A stretch of 52,360 bases of DNA, from positions 1 through 52,360 of the forward strand of contig JAFUWZ010000016.1 of assembly GCA_017471045.1 (NCBI GenBank), in the 5' to 3' direction. A program made the position numbers and the translations under genes. Below are positions 20,365 through 29,118 of this stretch, in pieces (position 1 is the stretch's first letter; each line of letters starts with the position of its first letter). This stretch comes from Bacteroidales bacterium. GTDB lineage: Bacteria; Bacteroidota; Bacteroidia; Bacteroidales; UBA932. The notes beneath the pieces are model-generated. The model searched no databases. It was not told the DNA's origin and worked only from the letters and a program-made list of their open reading frames with translations.

Positions 20365-21750
20365 ATGAAAAAGATATTCTACTCCCTTCTCGCTGCCGCA
20401 GCTTTCTGCGCTTGCCAGAGTCTTGACCAGGTGCCTTCTACTTCCATCCCGGCAGATTCTGCCATCCAGACGGTCCAGGATGTTGCCAATGCCGTCAACG
20501 GCGCGTATTACCGGGCTACCTACGGTGACCAGCTGACGATGGCTTCCGAACTGGCTATCTACGCGGATGAACTGGGCCCTGACTCCAATGTGGATAAAGG
20601 TTCCGGCCAGTTCGCCGAGAAGATCCATAACCGCACTGTTTCCAGCACGGAGTCCTACAGTGCCTATGCCTACTTGTATCAGGCTATCGCCAACATCAAC
20701 AAGACCCTGGAGGTGGCGGCCACCTTTGAGGACCAGTCCGAACTGGCTCCCTACATCGCCGAGCTCTATGGCATGCGCGGCCTGTTCCACTTCCATCTGG
20801 CGACTTTCTTCGCTCAGATCCCGACGTCCGGCAGCAACAACAATCTCGGTATCGTCCTGTCCACGCAAGTCTATCCCATTGACTACAAGGGAGCCCGTGC
20901 TTCCTTGGATGAGACCTACAACCAGATCGTCAAGGATCTGACCACCTGTATCGACAGCAACCAGAACAAGGGTGTCACTCCCGGTCACGTCAACTATTGG
21001 GCGGCGCTTGCCCTCCGGGCCCGTGCCTATCTGTACTGGGGCAAGTATGATCTCGCTCTCGCGGATGCGCGCAACGTGATCGCAAACTCTCCCTACCAGT
21101 TGCTGACGCCCAAGACCTATGTGGATTCCTGGAAGCAGGATGCTGCCAGCGAGACCCTGTTGGAGTACATCCAGGATGATGACTGGAATGCCCAGCGCTA
21201 CAATCCCGGCTACTACACCCATCCGGATGGTTACACCGAGTATCTTGTCACGAAGGATTTCTTCGATTTCATGCAGGAGAACCCGAACGACATCCGTTCC
21301 GAGATGGTTGCCTGGCGCGATACGGAGAACGGCAAGGGTACGTCCGGCTACTTCCCCATGAAGTACACGGGCAAGGCCGGTGCTTCCGTGCCGCTCTATG
21401 CCAACAACATCAAGGTCATCCGTCTCGCGGAGGTCTATCTGATCGCGGCGGAAGCGGCCCTGAAGTCCAGCGGTGCCGCGGCTGCTGTCCCGTACCTCAA
21501 TACGCTTCGCCAGAACCGTATCACCGGTTACGTGGATGTTGACACGACCGATATCGACGACATCATCAACGAGCGCCGCAAGGAGCTCTTCGCCGAGGGG
21601 CAGATCGCGTTTGACTATTGGCGCAACGGCAAGACCGTCGTGAGCGGTGCGTTCACCTGCCCTCCGGGTGACAACCGCAATGTCCTCCCGATTCCGAAAG
21701 AGGAGATTGATTTCTGCGGCAGTGTGCTCCAGCAGAATCCCGGATATTGA
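20365..21750 (+). CDS. SusD/RagB-like outer-membrane lipoprotein (right operon)
   Basis: A 461-residue lipoprotein; the signal MKKIFYSLLAAAAFCAC has its lipobox at Cys17, followed by QSLDQVPSTSIPADSAIQT, the typical SusD/RagB N-terminus. TPR-like helical regions (about 80-250, e.g. YLYQAIANINKTLEVA and ALALRARAYLYWGKYDLALADA) and the C-terminal NERRKELFAEGQIAFDYWR segment are diagnostic. It partners the SusC encoded 25 bases upstream and differs in subfamily from the SusD of the left operon, implying a different ligand. Confidence 0.95.
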   Translation: MKKIFYSLLAAAAFCACQSLDQVPSTSIPADSAIQTVQDVANAVNGAYYRATYGDQLTMASELAIYADELGPDSNVDKGSGQFAEKIHNRTVSSTESYSAYAYLYQAIANINKTLEVAATFEDQSELAPYIAELYGMRGLFHFHLATFFAQIPTSGSNNNLGIVLSTQVYPIDYKGARASLDETYNQIVKDLTTCIDSNQNKGVTPGHVNYWAALALRARAYLYWGKYDLALADARNVIANSPYQLLTPKTYVDSWKQDAASETLLEYIQDDDWNAQRYNPGYYTHPDGYTEYLVTKDFFDFMQENPNDIRSEMVAWRDTENGKGTSGYFPMKYTGKAGASVPLYANNIKVIRLAEVYLIAAEAALKSSGAAAAVPYLNTLRQNRITGYVDVDTTDIDDIINERRKELFAEGQIAFDYWRNGKTVVSGAFTCPPGDNRNVLPIPKEEIDFCGSVLQQNPGY

Positions 21751-21768
21751 TCCGATCTATCATTCAGC

Positions 21769-21800
21769 AAGCAGGCTGGTCCTTCCGGGCCAGCCTGCTT
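21769..21800. terminator. Terminator after the right SusC/D operon
   Basis: A 14-bp stem, 21769-21782 with 21787-21800, with one G-U pair and a TTCC loop, followed by TGTGTTT. It lies 18 bases after the SusD stop and before the convergent S41 gene, so it probably serves both directions. Confidence 0.85.
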
Positions 21801-21830
21801 TGTGTTTATCCGGACAGGTTGAAGTCGTGC

Positions 21831-23357
21831 TTATCTGACTGCGGCAGGACGCTTCTGGATCCTCTTGCCGAACTCGGGACGGCGGACCTGGAGCGGCATC
21901 TTGTCGGGGCCGGGACTGGCGCTGCGGGTAGCCACCGCCGCAATGAGATCCGTCCGTCCGGCCAGTATCAGGGCCTGCTGCAGCATAGGATCGCGCTCGT
22001 CGCCGAAATCGTATCCCAGGTCCGGACGGTCTTCCGCCGCATAATCCGGCTTGAGCCCGTCGGGCATGGCCGGGCAGTTGCCGTTCCGGTCGGCGTAGCG
22101 GCCGATCATCACGTAGAGCCCCCAGTTCTTCACCTCTTTCCGGTAGGCAAACAGGTCGGATCCCAGGTCGTCTTTATAATCATTGTACCATTCTTCGGCG
22201 CCGTACATGATACCGGTGCAGAACTTGCCATGGGACTGACCGCCGATCAGGGTGATGTCCATGTAGGGCATCAGGCCGACCAGGATGCTTTCCGATGCGG
22301 ATGCGGTCCCGGAGTCGATGATGGCGTAGATCTTGTCCAGATCCAGATGTCCGGAGCGGGTATTGCAGGAGGAGGGGATCACTCCGTCCTCCCAGGAGAA
22401 ATCAGTCTTGAAAAAGGTCTTGAGGGCGTCTGAGCCGTATTCCTTGATGAAGAACTGGGTCAAAGCCCCGTTGTAGATCTCCTGCTCGAAGAGCGCACCG
22501 CTGCGGACAGCCTCTTTGGGCGCGAGCATGGAAGCGAGGGCTTCTTCGGTCGTGACATAGCCGCCGCTGTTGTAGCGCAGATCCAGGATCAGTTCGGAGA
22601 TACCGGCCGACTTGAACTCTTCGCAGACGGCCAGGAGCGCATCGATGGAGCGCAGGGTGAAGGCGGTATAGACGAGGTATCCGACTTTCTTGCCGCCGAT
22701 CTGGAAGACGGAATGGTAGACGACCGGATCTTCATACATCGTGACGGCAGTCATGGTTACCTCGCGGTCAGGCTTGCCGGTGTCCGGGTCAAGCAGCCCC
22801 AAGCGGCACTCGGGGCTGTAGAGGAATTGGTCTGTCACCAGTTTATAATAGTTGAGCGTCGTCATTTCCTTATCGTCGATCCGGGCAATGATATCTCCCC
22901 GTTTCAAGCCCGCCTGGGCGGCCGGGCTGCCGGCATAGACGACCGTGATGACCGCCTGGACGGACGAGGCCCCCACCTGCATGAGGGTGATGTCGCAACC
23001 ATACGTCGTGGAGATGCCTTCTACGCTGGATGAGAAAGCCTCGAAATCGTCCGTCATCTCCGTCCAGCGGTCGTAATCCTTGCCGCCCTGCTTGTAGCGG
23101 ATGGCCTGTACCTTCTTGATCGGGTCTGTCGTCTGGTCCCGGCTGAGCCAGCTGCTGAGCTCCGGCGAGATCTCTTCCGTCCATAGATAATAGAGCGACA
23201 TGCAGTTGGCTCCGAAATAGCTGACCCCTGTCCGGGTGCGCTCCAGTTGTTCTTTCTGCCGTTCTTCTTCGGTCTTAACTTTCTCCGTACAGGAGAACAA
23301 GGTGATGGCCAGCAGGCATCCGATGAGGATGTGCAGCCAGGGATTCAGTCGTCTCAT
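21831..23357 (-). CDS. S41 family (C-terminal-processing-like) peptidase lipoprotein
   Basis: A 508-residue protein. The signal MRRLNPWLHILIGCLLAITLFSC ends in a lipobox. A PDZ-like domain (about 155-230, AGSPAAQAGLKRGDIIARID) precedes the protease core. The GTASASES segment (about 351-357) holds the catalytic Ser region, and GGQSHGK supplies the Lys of the Ser-Lys dyad. ELILDLRYNSGGYV is the typical S41 strand. It probably cleaves or remodels periplasmic proteins. The ATG overlaps the TGA of the upstream M3 gene (ATGA, 23354-23357), so they are translationally coupled; a longer upstream frame is not supported. Confidence 0.9.
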   Translation of the reverse strand: MRRLNPWLHILIGCLLAITLFSCTEKVKTEEERQKEQLERTRTGVSYFGANCMSLYYLWTEEISPELSSWLSRDQTTDPIKKVQAIRYKQGGKDYDRWTEMTDDFEAFSSSVEGISTTYGCDITLMQVGASSVQAVITVVYAGSPAAQAGLKRGDIIARIDDKEMTTLNYYKLVTDQFLYSPECRLGLLDPDTGKPDREVTMTAVTMYEDPVVYHSVFQIGGKKVGYLVYTAFTLRSIDALLAVCEEFKSAGISELILDLRYNSGGYVTTEEALASMLAPKEAVRSGALFEQEIYNGALTQFFIKEYGSDALKTFFKTDFSWEDGVIPSSCNTRSGHLDLDKIYAIIDSGTASASESILVGLMPYMDITLIGGQSHGKFCTGIMYGAEEWYNDYKDDLGSDLFAYRKEVKNWGLYVMIGRYADRNGNCPAMPDGLKPDYAAEDRPDLGYDFGDERDPMLQQALILAGRTDLIAAVATRSASPGPDKMPLQVRRPEFGKRIQKRPAAVR

Positions 23358-25399
23358 TGTGGCCTGTTTTCGATAATACCTAATTTGTGCAGCAATGCCT
23401 CGGACTGCGGGTCGTGTCCGCGGAAGCGGCGGTAGAGGACGGCCTCGTCCTCGGTGGAGCCCTTCGACAGGATGTTGTCCCGGAAGGACTCGGCCACTTC
23501 GTGGTTGAAGATGCCTTTTTCCTGAAAGAGCGAGAAGGCGTCTGCTTCGAGCACCTCCGCCCATTTGTACGAATAATATCCGGCACTGTAGCCGCCCGAG
23601 AAGATATGATTGAAGGAAGCTGACAGGCAGCATTCCGGTACGTCGGGCATGACTGCGGTCGGGGCGAGGACGGATTTCTCGAAGCGGCGGGTGTCCTCTT
23701 CCGGCAGGGCGTCCAGGCTATGCCAGGCCATATCCAGGATACCGAACTGGAGCTGGCGCACCTGGCTGTAGGCAGCCAGGAAATTCTTGGCGGCCTCGAC
23801 ACGGGTGATCAGTTCGTCGGGCAGAGGCTCTCCCGTCCGGTAGTGCCGGGCGAACCCGTGGAGGAACTCCGGCTCGTAGGCCCAGTTTTCCATGATCTGG
23901 GAAGGCAGTTCGACGAAGTCGCGGGCCACGTTGGTGCCGGTCTGCGACTCGTAGCGCCCCTGGGCCAGCATCCCGTGCAGGGAATGGCCGAACTCGTGCA
24001 GGAGGGTGGTGAGTTCGTCGTGCGTCAGCAGCGACGGGTTCTGGGCTGTGGGCTTGGTGAAATTGGTCACCAGGCTGATGAAGGGCCGCCGCTCCACGCC
24101 ACCGACGATGCTTTGTCCGCGGAACTCCGTCATCCAGGCACCGCCCCGCTTGCTCTCGCGCGGGAAGAAGTCGGCGTAGAAGAGGGCCAGGTGCTTCCCG
24201 TCCGCATCTTTGACGTCATAGACCTTGACATCCTTGTGGTAGCCCGGGATGTCGTCGCGTTCCTCGAAGCGCAGGCCGTAGAGCCGTCCGGCCAGGCCGA
24301 AGGCGGCATCGATGCAGTCCTCCAGCCGGAAGTAGGGCTTGAGCAGGGCGTCGTTGAGTGCGAAACGGGCCTCTTTGTAGCGCTCCGACCAGTAGCTGAA
24401 ATCCCAGGGCTGCAGGACGGTGTCCTCGAAGCCGTTGTCGCGGGCGTAGGCAAGGATGTCGGCGACTTCCTTTTTCGCGGCGGGCAGCGACGGGGTGAGC
24501 AGTTTGTCAATCAATTGGTTCACGGTGGCGGGATTCTTGGCCATCCGCTCCTCGGTCGCATAGTCGGCGTAGGTCTCGTAGCCCAGGATGCGGGCGATCC
24601 TGGCTCGCAGGTCCACGATTTTACGTACGATCTCCAGGTTGTCGTTGGTCCCGCCCACGGCCTTGGTGTTGTAGGCCATGTACAGCTGCCGCTTGAGCTC
24701 CCGGTCCGTGCTGTATTTCATGAAGGGGGCATAACTGGGATAGGTCAGGTCGAATACCCATCCTTCCAGGCCTTTTCCCCGGGCCGCTTCGGCGGCGGAT
24801 TCGCGGACGAAGTCGGGGAGGCCCGCCAGTTGCGCCTCGTCCTTGAGGTGCAGCGTGTAGGCGTTGGTGGCGGCGAGGACGTGCTTGCCGTATTCCAGTT
24901 CCAGGAGCGAAAGCATTTCCTCGTAGCGGCTGTAGCGCTCCTTGTCGGCGGGGGAGAGGAGCGCACCGCTGCGCTTGAATTCCCGGTAGGTGTCGTCGAG
25001 CAGCTTGTATTGGTCTCCGGCGAGCCCGAGCGTGTCGCGCTGCTCCCAGACGGCCTTGATCCGCAGGAACAGCGGCTCGTTGAGGGAGACGTACATCTCG
25101 TATTCGGTCATCTGCGGGGAGAGGTCCTCGGCGATCTGCTGCAGCTCGTCATCGGTATCGGCTTCCAGCAGGTTGTAGAAGATGCCGGAGACGCGGTCGA
25201 GGGTCTGTCCGGCATTTTCGAGCGCCTCGACCGTATTCTCGAAGGTGGGTGCCTCCGGGTTGGAGACGATCCGGTCGATCTCGGCCTTGGCCTCGGCGAG
25301 AGCCTGCCCGAAGGCGGGCTTGTAGTGCTCGTTGCGGATCTTGTCGAAGGGGGGCGCTCCGTAGGGGAGCGCGGATTCAGTCAGGAGCGGGTTTTTCAT
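23354..25399 (-). CDS. dcp: M3 family oligopeptidase (Dcp-like)
   Basis: A zinc metallopeptidase that removes dipeptides or cuts short peptides. The zinc motif HEFGH is at residues 468-472 counted from the ATG at 25399, within LTTLLHEFGHSLHGMLAQGRY. Length (681) and the opening NPLLTESALPYGAPPFDKI match Bacteroidetes Dcp. Upstream in frame, 25400-25453 reads IKPFTLLAGTVLAVLSC, a perfect lipoprotein signal, but its first codon is ATA, not ATG. The true protein may therefore start at 25453 as a lipoprotein. It lies just downstream of the aldo/keto reductase gene (the ATA-start form would overlap nothing but begin 6 bases after that stop). Confidence 0.92.
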   Translation of the reverse strand: MKNPLLTESALPYGAPPFDKIRNEHYKPAFGQALAEAKAEIDRIVSNPEAPTFENTVEALENAGQTLDRVSGIFYNLLEADTDDELQQIAEDLSPQMTEYEMYVSLNEPLFLRIKAVWEQRDTLGLAGDQYKLLDDTYREFKRSGALLSPADKERYSRYEEMLSLLELEYGKHVLAATNAYTLHLKDEAQLAGLPDFVRESAAEAARGKGLEGWVFDLTYPSYAPFMKYSTDRELKRQLYMAYNTKAVGGTNDNLEIVRKIVDLRARIARILGYETYADYATEERMAKNPATVNQLIDKLLTPSLPAAKKEVADILAYARDNGFEDTVLQPWDFSYWSERYKEARFALNDALLKPYFRLEDCIDAAFGLAGRLYGLRFEERDDIPGYHKDVKVYDVKDADGKHLALFYADFFPRESKRGGAWMTEFRGQSIVGGVERRPFISLVTNFTKPTAQNPSLLTHDELTTLLHEFGHSLHGMLAQGRYESQTGTNVARDFVELPSQIMENWAYEPEFLHGFARHYRTGEPLPDELITRVEAAKNFLAAYSQVRQLQFGILDMAWHSLDALPEEDTRRFEKSVLAPTAVMPDVPECCLSASFNHIFSGGYSAGYYSYKWAEVLEADAFSLFQEKGIFNHEVAESFRDNILSKGSTEDEAVLYRRFRGHDPQSEALLHKLGIIENRPQ

Positions 25400-25458
25400 G
25401 GTGCAAGAAAGGACTGCAAGCACTGTGCCTGCCAGCAGCGTGAACGGCTTTATGACAG

Positions 25459-26802
25459 TCAGAGCGTCCCTCGTTTCAGCTTTTCGACATAGCCGTCGAT
25501 GCGCGCGAGTTCCCGGGGGATGCGGATGTTCTGCGGGCAATGCGGCTGGCACTGGCCGCAAGAGATGCAGTGGTCCGCCTGGCGGATGGTCTCCACGGAC
25601 TTGTCGTAGAGGGCCAGGTAGCGGCGTTTGAGCCGTTTGAAGTCGGACTGCTCCACACTTTCGGCCACGAGGCCGCTGTTGACGGCGTCATTGTAGCTCA
25701 GGAAGATCCCGGGGATATCGATCCCGTAGGGGCAGGGCATGCAGTAGTTGCAGGTCGTGCAGCCGATGAGCGGGAAGTCCCGGATCAGCAGGGCCATCTC
25801 CTCCAGGAAGTCCAGGTCCTCCTGCGTGAGGGGCTTGAAGTGGCAGTAGGTGTCGCAGTTGTCCACCAGGTGCTCCATGTAGGTCATGCCGCTCAGGGCT
25901 GTCAGCACCCGGGGATAGGTCCCGCAGAAGCGGAACGCCCAGGAGGCGATCGTCTTGCCGGGAGCCTTCTCCTTGAGCCGGACCGCGACCGGGTCGGGGA
26001 CGTTGCTGAGGCGCCCGCCGAGCAGCGGCTCCATGATGACGATGGGGATGCCGCGGTCGTCCAGCTCCTTGTAGAGGTAGCTGGCATCGACGTTGCGGCC
26101 CTGGGCATGGTGCCAGTCCACATAGTTCATCTGGATCTGAACGAAGTCCCAGTGATACTGCTCGTGGAGGCTGACCATGTAGTCGAAGCCCTTGACGGGC
26201 CCGTGGAAGGAGAAGCCCAGGTTGCGGATGCGGCCGGCCTCCCGCTCGGCGAGCAGGAAGTCCATCATCCCGTTGTCGATGAAGCGCTGCTTGAACTCCT
26301 CTTCCCCGCTGAGGGAATGGAGGAGGTAGTAGTCCATCGTGTCGGTCTGGAAGGCTTCGAACGAGTGGCGGTACATCGCGAGGGATGCTTCCCGGGTGTG
26401 GTTCGAGAAGTTGGACATCTTGGTGGCGATCATGTATTTCTCGCGCGGATGCCGCAGCAGGGCCTTGGCCGCGGCGGCCTCGCTCTGGCCCTGGAGATAG
26501 ACGGGGGAGGTATCGAAGTAGTTGACGCCGTGCGCGATGGCATAATCGACCAGTTCGTTGACGCTGTCCTGATCGACGAGGTCGCGTCCGTTTTCGTCTT
26601 TCTTCATCTTCCAGCGCATGCAGCCGTAGCCGAGGATGGAGACCCGGTCGCCGCTGTTGGGGTTGGTACGCATCTCCATCGCTTCCGGCCCCGGGTCGGC
26701 GCTCTCTTTCAGGCCGGCGGAAGAGGCGGCTTCCTTGCAGGCGGCTACGCCCAGGGTGGTGGCGCCGGCACCGGCGGCTTTCAGGAATTGTCTTCTATCC
26801 AT
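25459..26802 (-). CDS. Tat-exported aldo/keto reductase with ferredoxin-like C-terminus
   Basis: A 447-residue protein. The N-terminus MDRRQFLKAAGAGATTLGVAAC is a twin-arginine signal, possibly also lipidated at the Cys. The aldo/keto reductase barrel (about 50-330) shows the tetrad elements: Asp and Tyr in NYFDTSPVY, Lys in MIATKMSN and His in YYLLHSLSG. The C-terminal part carries two cysteine clusters, CTTCNYCMPCPYGIDIPG and CISCGQCQPHCP, for [4Fe-4S] centres. It probably performs a periplasmic redox reaction fed by the membrane Fe-S protein encoded upstream, whose 3' end it overlaps by 8 bases. The substrate is unknown. Confidence 0.9.
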   Translation of the reverse strand: MDRRQFLKAAGAGATTLGVAACKEAASSAGLKESADPGPEAMEMRTNPNSGDRVSILGYGCMRWKMKKDENGRDLVDQDSVNELVDYAIAHGVNYFDTSPVYLQGQSEAAAAKALLRHPREKYMIATKMSNFSNHTREASLAMYRHSFEAFQTDTMDYYLLHSLSGEEEFKQRFIDNGMMDFLLAEREAGRIRNLGFSFHGPVKGFDYMVSLHEQYHWDFVQIQMNYVDWHHAQGRNVDASYLYKELDDRGIPIVIMEPLLGGRLSNVPDPVAVRLKEKAPGKTIASWAFRFCGTYPRVLTALSGMTYMEHLVDNCDTYCHFKPLTQEDLDFLEEMALLIRDFPLIGCTTCNYCMPCPYGIDIPGIFLSYNDAVNSGLVAESVEQSDFKRLKRRYLALYDKSVETIRQADHCISCGQCQPHCPQNIRIPRELARIDGYVEKLKRGTL

Positions 26803-28285
26803 GGATGTGTTCTTTTAGTCCGTTGACGTGGATCGCGCTGTAGGGACGCGACGGGCAAAGGTATTCGCAGGCTCCGCAGCCGATGCACTTGGATTCGATC
26901 ACGGTGGGGATCTTCGGCGACTGCCGGTCTTTCGGATCGGTCGGGACCATCTTGATGGCCTCGGCGGGGCAGTGACGGGCGCAGTTGCCGCAGGAGACGC
27001 CGTCCCGGTTCACGACGCAGAGGTCGTAGTCCACGGTGGCTGTGCCGATGTGGATGGCCGTCTTCTCCTCCGGCGTGACCGGCAGGATGGCACCGGCCGG
27101 GCAGACCTCGGAGCATTTTGTGCACTCGGGCCGGCAGTAACCGTTTTCGTAGGAGGACTCGGGCTGCATCAGATGCTGCAAGTCCGTGGAGGGGTGCAGG
27201 ACGCCGTTCGGACAGGTGCTCACGCACAGCTGACAGGCCGTGCAGCGCTCGTAGAAATACTTGAGACTTTGGGCGCCGGCGGGGACGATGCGCTCCGTGC
27301 GCTCGGGCTTTCGCTTGGCTTTGAGAGCGGCCAGACCCCCGTCCAGTTTCTGCTCCTGCGCCCGAACCGTGACGACACTGAGCGCCAGGGCGGAGCCGGT
27401 CAGGAAGGCGCGTTTGGATGAATCCACTTGCAGCGCTTGCTGTGCCTGCTGTGCCTGCTGCGGCGCTTCTTTCCCGTCCTGTCGTACTTCCTTTGCCTGC
27501 GTGAGCTGACGGCCCCGGCTGGCGGATCCCCAGGTATTGCCCAGGCGCATCGCACCGAATTTGCAGTCACTGATGCAGTCGAAGCAATCGACGCAGCGGC
27601 TGTAGTCGATTTTCTTGCCGGCTACGTCGATGCAGGAAGACTTGCACTGCTTCTCGCAGCTTTTGCAGCCGGTACACTTGTCCGTGTCGATCACGGGGCC
27701 GAAGAGCGTGAAACGGGAAAACAGGCCCAGGGTCGTCCCGACGGGGCAGATGGTGTTGCACCAGGTCCGTCCGCCCAGCCAGGCGAGCAGGCCCGTCGCA
27801 ACGAGGGTCACGGCCGCGATGGCGACGACGGCCCATCCTGTTCCGACCGGGTGGAGGACGCTCTGCACGATCCGTCCCCATGCGCTGTACGGGGCCAGCA
27901 AGGCGATGACGACTTGTACGCCGGCGAACAAAGCCGCCACGTAAAGGCACCATACCGTATTACGCAGCCAGTGGGCTTCTTTCTTGTAATGGAAACGGCG
28001 TTTCTTGCCTTTGCGGCGGCTGCTGAGCCAGTTGACGATGTCCTGCCATACGCCCAGCGGGCAGATGACGGAGCAATAGATCCGCCCCATCAGCAGGGCG
28101 AGCACGACCAGCCCGGCAAGTACGGCAATGTTGAGCGCAGTGGCGCTGCCGACCGTCCTCATCACGGCCGGGAGGAACTGGACCTTGGCCATCCAGCCCC
28201 ACCAGCCGGCGCCGATGCCGGCGAGCAGGAGCGTGATCCCTGTGAAAAAGATCGCCGCCAAGGCGATGCGGAGTTTCTTCAACAT
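26795..28285 (-). CDS. Membrane polyferredoxin (NapH-like plus NapG-like fusion)
   Basis: A 496-residue protein. The N-terminal half (about 1-285) has several membrane helices with NapH-type motifs YCSVICPLGVWQD and WCNTICPVGTTLG, then CTGCKSCEKQCKSSCID and CVDCFDCISDC. At about 289-305 a second signal-like stretch, SKRAFLTGSALALSVV, begins a NapG-like ferredoxin part with CTACQLCVSTCPNGV, CTKCSEVCPAGA, CGNCARHCPAEAI and CIGCGACEYLCP clusters. It likely moves electrons from the quinol pool to the Tat-exported aldo/keto reductase. The start MLKKLRIAL at 28285 is chosen over an upstream frame without signal character. It leads a four-gene overlapping run to 21831. Confidence 0.85.
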   Translation of the reverse strand: MLKKLRIALAAIFFTGITLLLAGIGAGWWGWMAKVQFLPAVMRTVGSATALNIAVLAGLVVLALLMGRIYCSVICPLGVWQDIVNWLSSRRKGKKRRFHYKKEAHWLRNTVWCLYVAALFAGVQVVIALLAPYSAWGRIVQSVLHPVGTGWAVVAIAAVTLVATGLLAWLGGRTWCNTICPVGTTLGLFSRFTLFGPVIDTDKCTGCKSCEKQCKSSCIDVAGKKIDYSRCVDCFDCISDCKFGAMRLGNTWGSASRGRQLTQAKEVRQDGKEAPQQAQQAQQALQVDSSKRAFLTGSALALSVVTVRAQEQKLDGGLAALKAKRKPERTERIVPAGAQSLKYFYERCTACQLCVSTCPNGVLHPSTDLQHLMQPESSYENGYCRPECTKCSEVCPAGAILPVTPEEKTAIHIGTATVDYDLCVVNRDGVSCGNCARHCPAEAIKMVPTDPKDRQSPKIPTVIESKCIGCGACEYLCPSRPYSAIHVNGLKEHIHG

Positions 28286-28290
28286 AAGTT

Positions 28291-28298
28291 CAAATATA
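28291..28298 (-). promoter_or_regulatory. -7 box of the polyferredoxin operon
   Basis: Read leftwards this is TATATTTG, a perfect TAnnTTTG box. It ends only 5 bases before the ATG at 28285, so the transcript would be leaderless or nearly so, or the true start is further in. A TTTG lies 16 bases upstream, short of the usual 19-21. Confidence 0.45.
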
Positions 28299-28407
28299 AT
28301 AACCCCGCAAGGTACAAAAAATCTTGAAACCCTGTTTCCTTTTGTGAATGATCTGCTGCGATCACTGCCTGTTTGTGCCCGGCGTCCCGCTTTTCCTCCC
28401 GGATCCG

Positions 28408-29091
28408 CTAGCCGAGAATGACCAGTACCGGGGCGGGGTGGGAAAGGGCGAGGGTGATGCGGTCGGCGGAGGCGCGGTTGAGGGTGGCCTTCCACCAGTT
28501 GTCGAAGCGGACGCCGTCCGTGGGCCATTGGAGTCCTTCGGATCGGATCTGCAGGGAAGGGTCCGGGGTGAAGAGGGAGACCGGGCGCCCTTCCCCGACG
28601 TCCAACGTGGCACTGTCCGAGAGGGCGAGGGCTGTCGTGTAATCGGAAACCAGGTCGAGGGAGATGCCCTGGCCGGAGAGGTCGTACTGCCGTTCGAACT
28701 CCATCAGCAACGCGAGGTTGCCCAGGGTGTGGTCCTCCCGGTAGCCGGTGGCAGCCAGGATGTGGATACTTCCGCCTTCCGCCGGAAGGCCTGCCGGCTC
28801 TCCGGCCGTAGGTCCCGTCCCAAACACTTGTCCCATCACCCAGCGGAAGGCCTTGGTCAGGTCATTGGTCTCTTGGTCGTCGACCCGGACCACCCGGCCC
28901 GGGAAGCGTTTCAGCGCCCGGCCGCAGACCGAGTCCAGGTCGCCGATCACGACGTCCGGCACGATCCCGCGTTTCTCCAGGGTCTGGAGGGCCCCGTCGC
29001 AGCAGACGACGACGTCCGCGCTCCGGAGCAGGTAGCGCGGATATTCCGTGCGGGGGAACTGGCCGTTGCAGACGATGGCGACAGACTTCAT
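28408..29091 (-). CDS. thiN: Thiamine pyrophosphokinase
   Basis: A 227-residue cytoplasmic enzyme making thiamine diphosphate from thiamine and ATP. Diagnostic segments: VVVCCDGALQTLEKRGIVPDVVIGDLDSV near the N-terminus (aspartates binding Mg-ATP), DDQETNDLTKAFRW, and ILAATGYREDHTLGNLALL. It starts 28 bases after the stop of the upstream lptF-fmt frame, so it is probably co-transcribed with it and alaS. No TPP riboswitch-like leader is evident. Confidence 0.93.
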   Translation of the reverse strand: MKSVAIVCNGQFPRTEYPRYLLRSADVVVCCDGALQTLEKRGIVPDVVIGDLDSVCGRALKRFPGRVVRVDDQETNDLTKAFRWVMGQVFGTGPTAGEPAGLPAEGGSIHILAATGYREDHTLGNLALLMEFERQYDLSGQGISLDLVSDYTTALALSDSATLDVGEGRPVSLFTPDPSLQIRSEGLQWPTDGVRFDNWWKATLNRASADRITLALSHPAPVLVILG

Positions 29092-29118
29092 GGGCGTAAG
29101 GAATCCGGTGAAAAGGCT

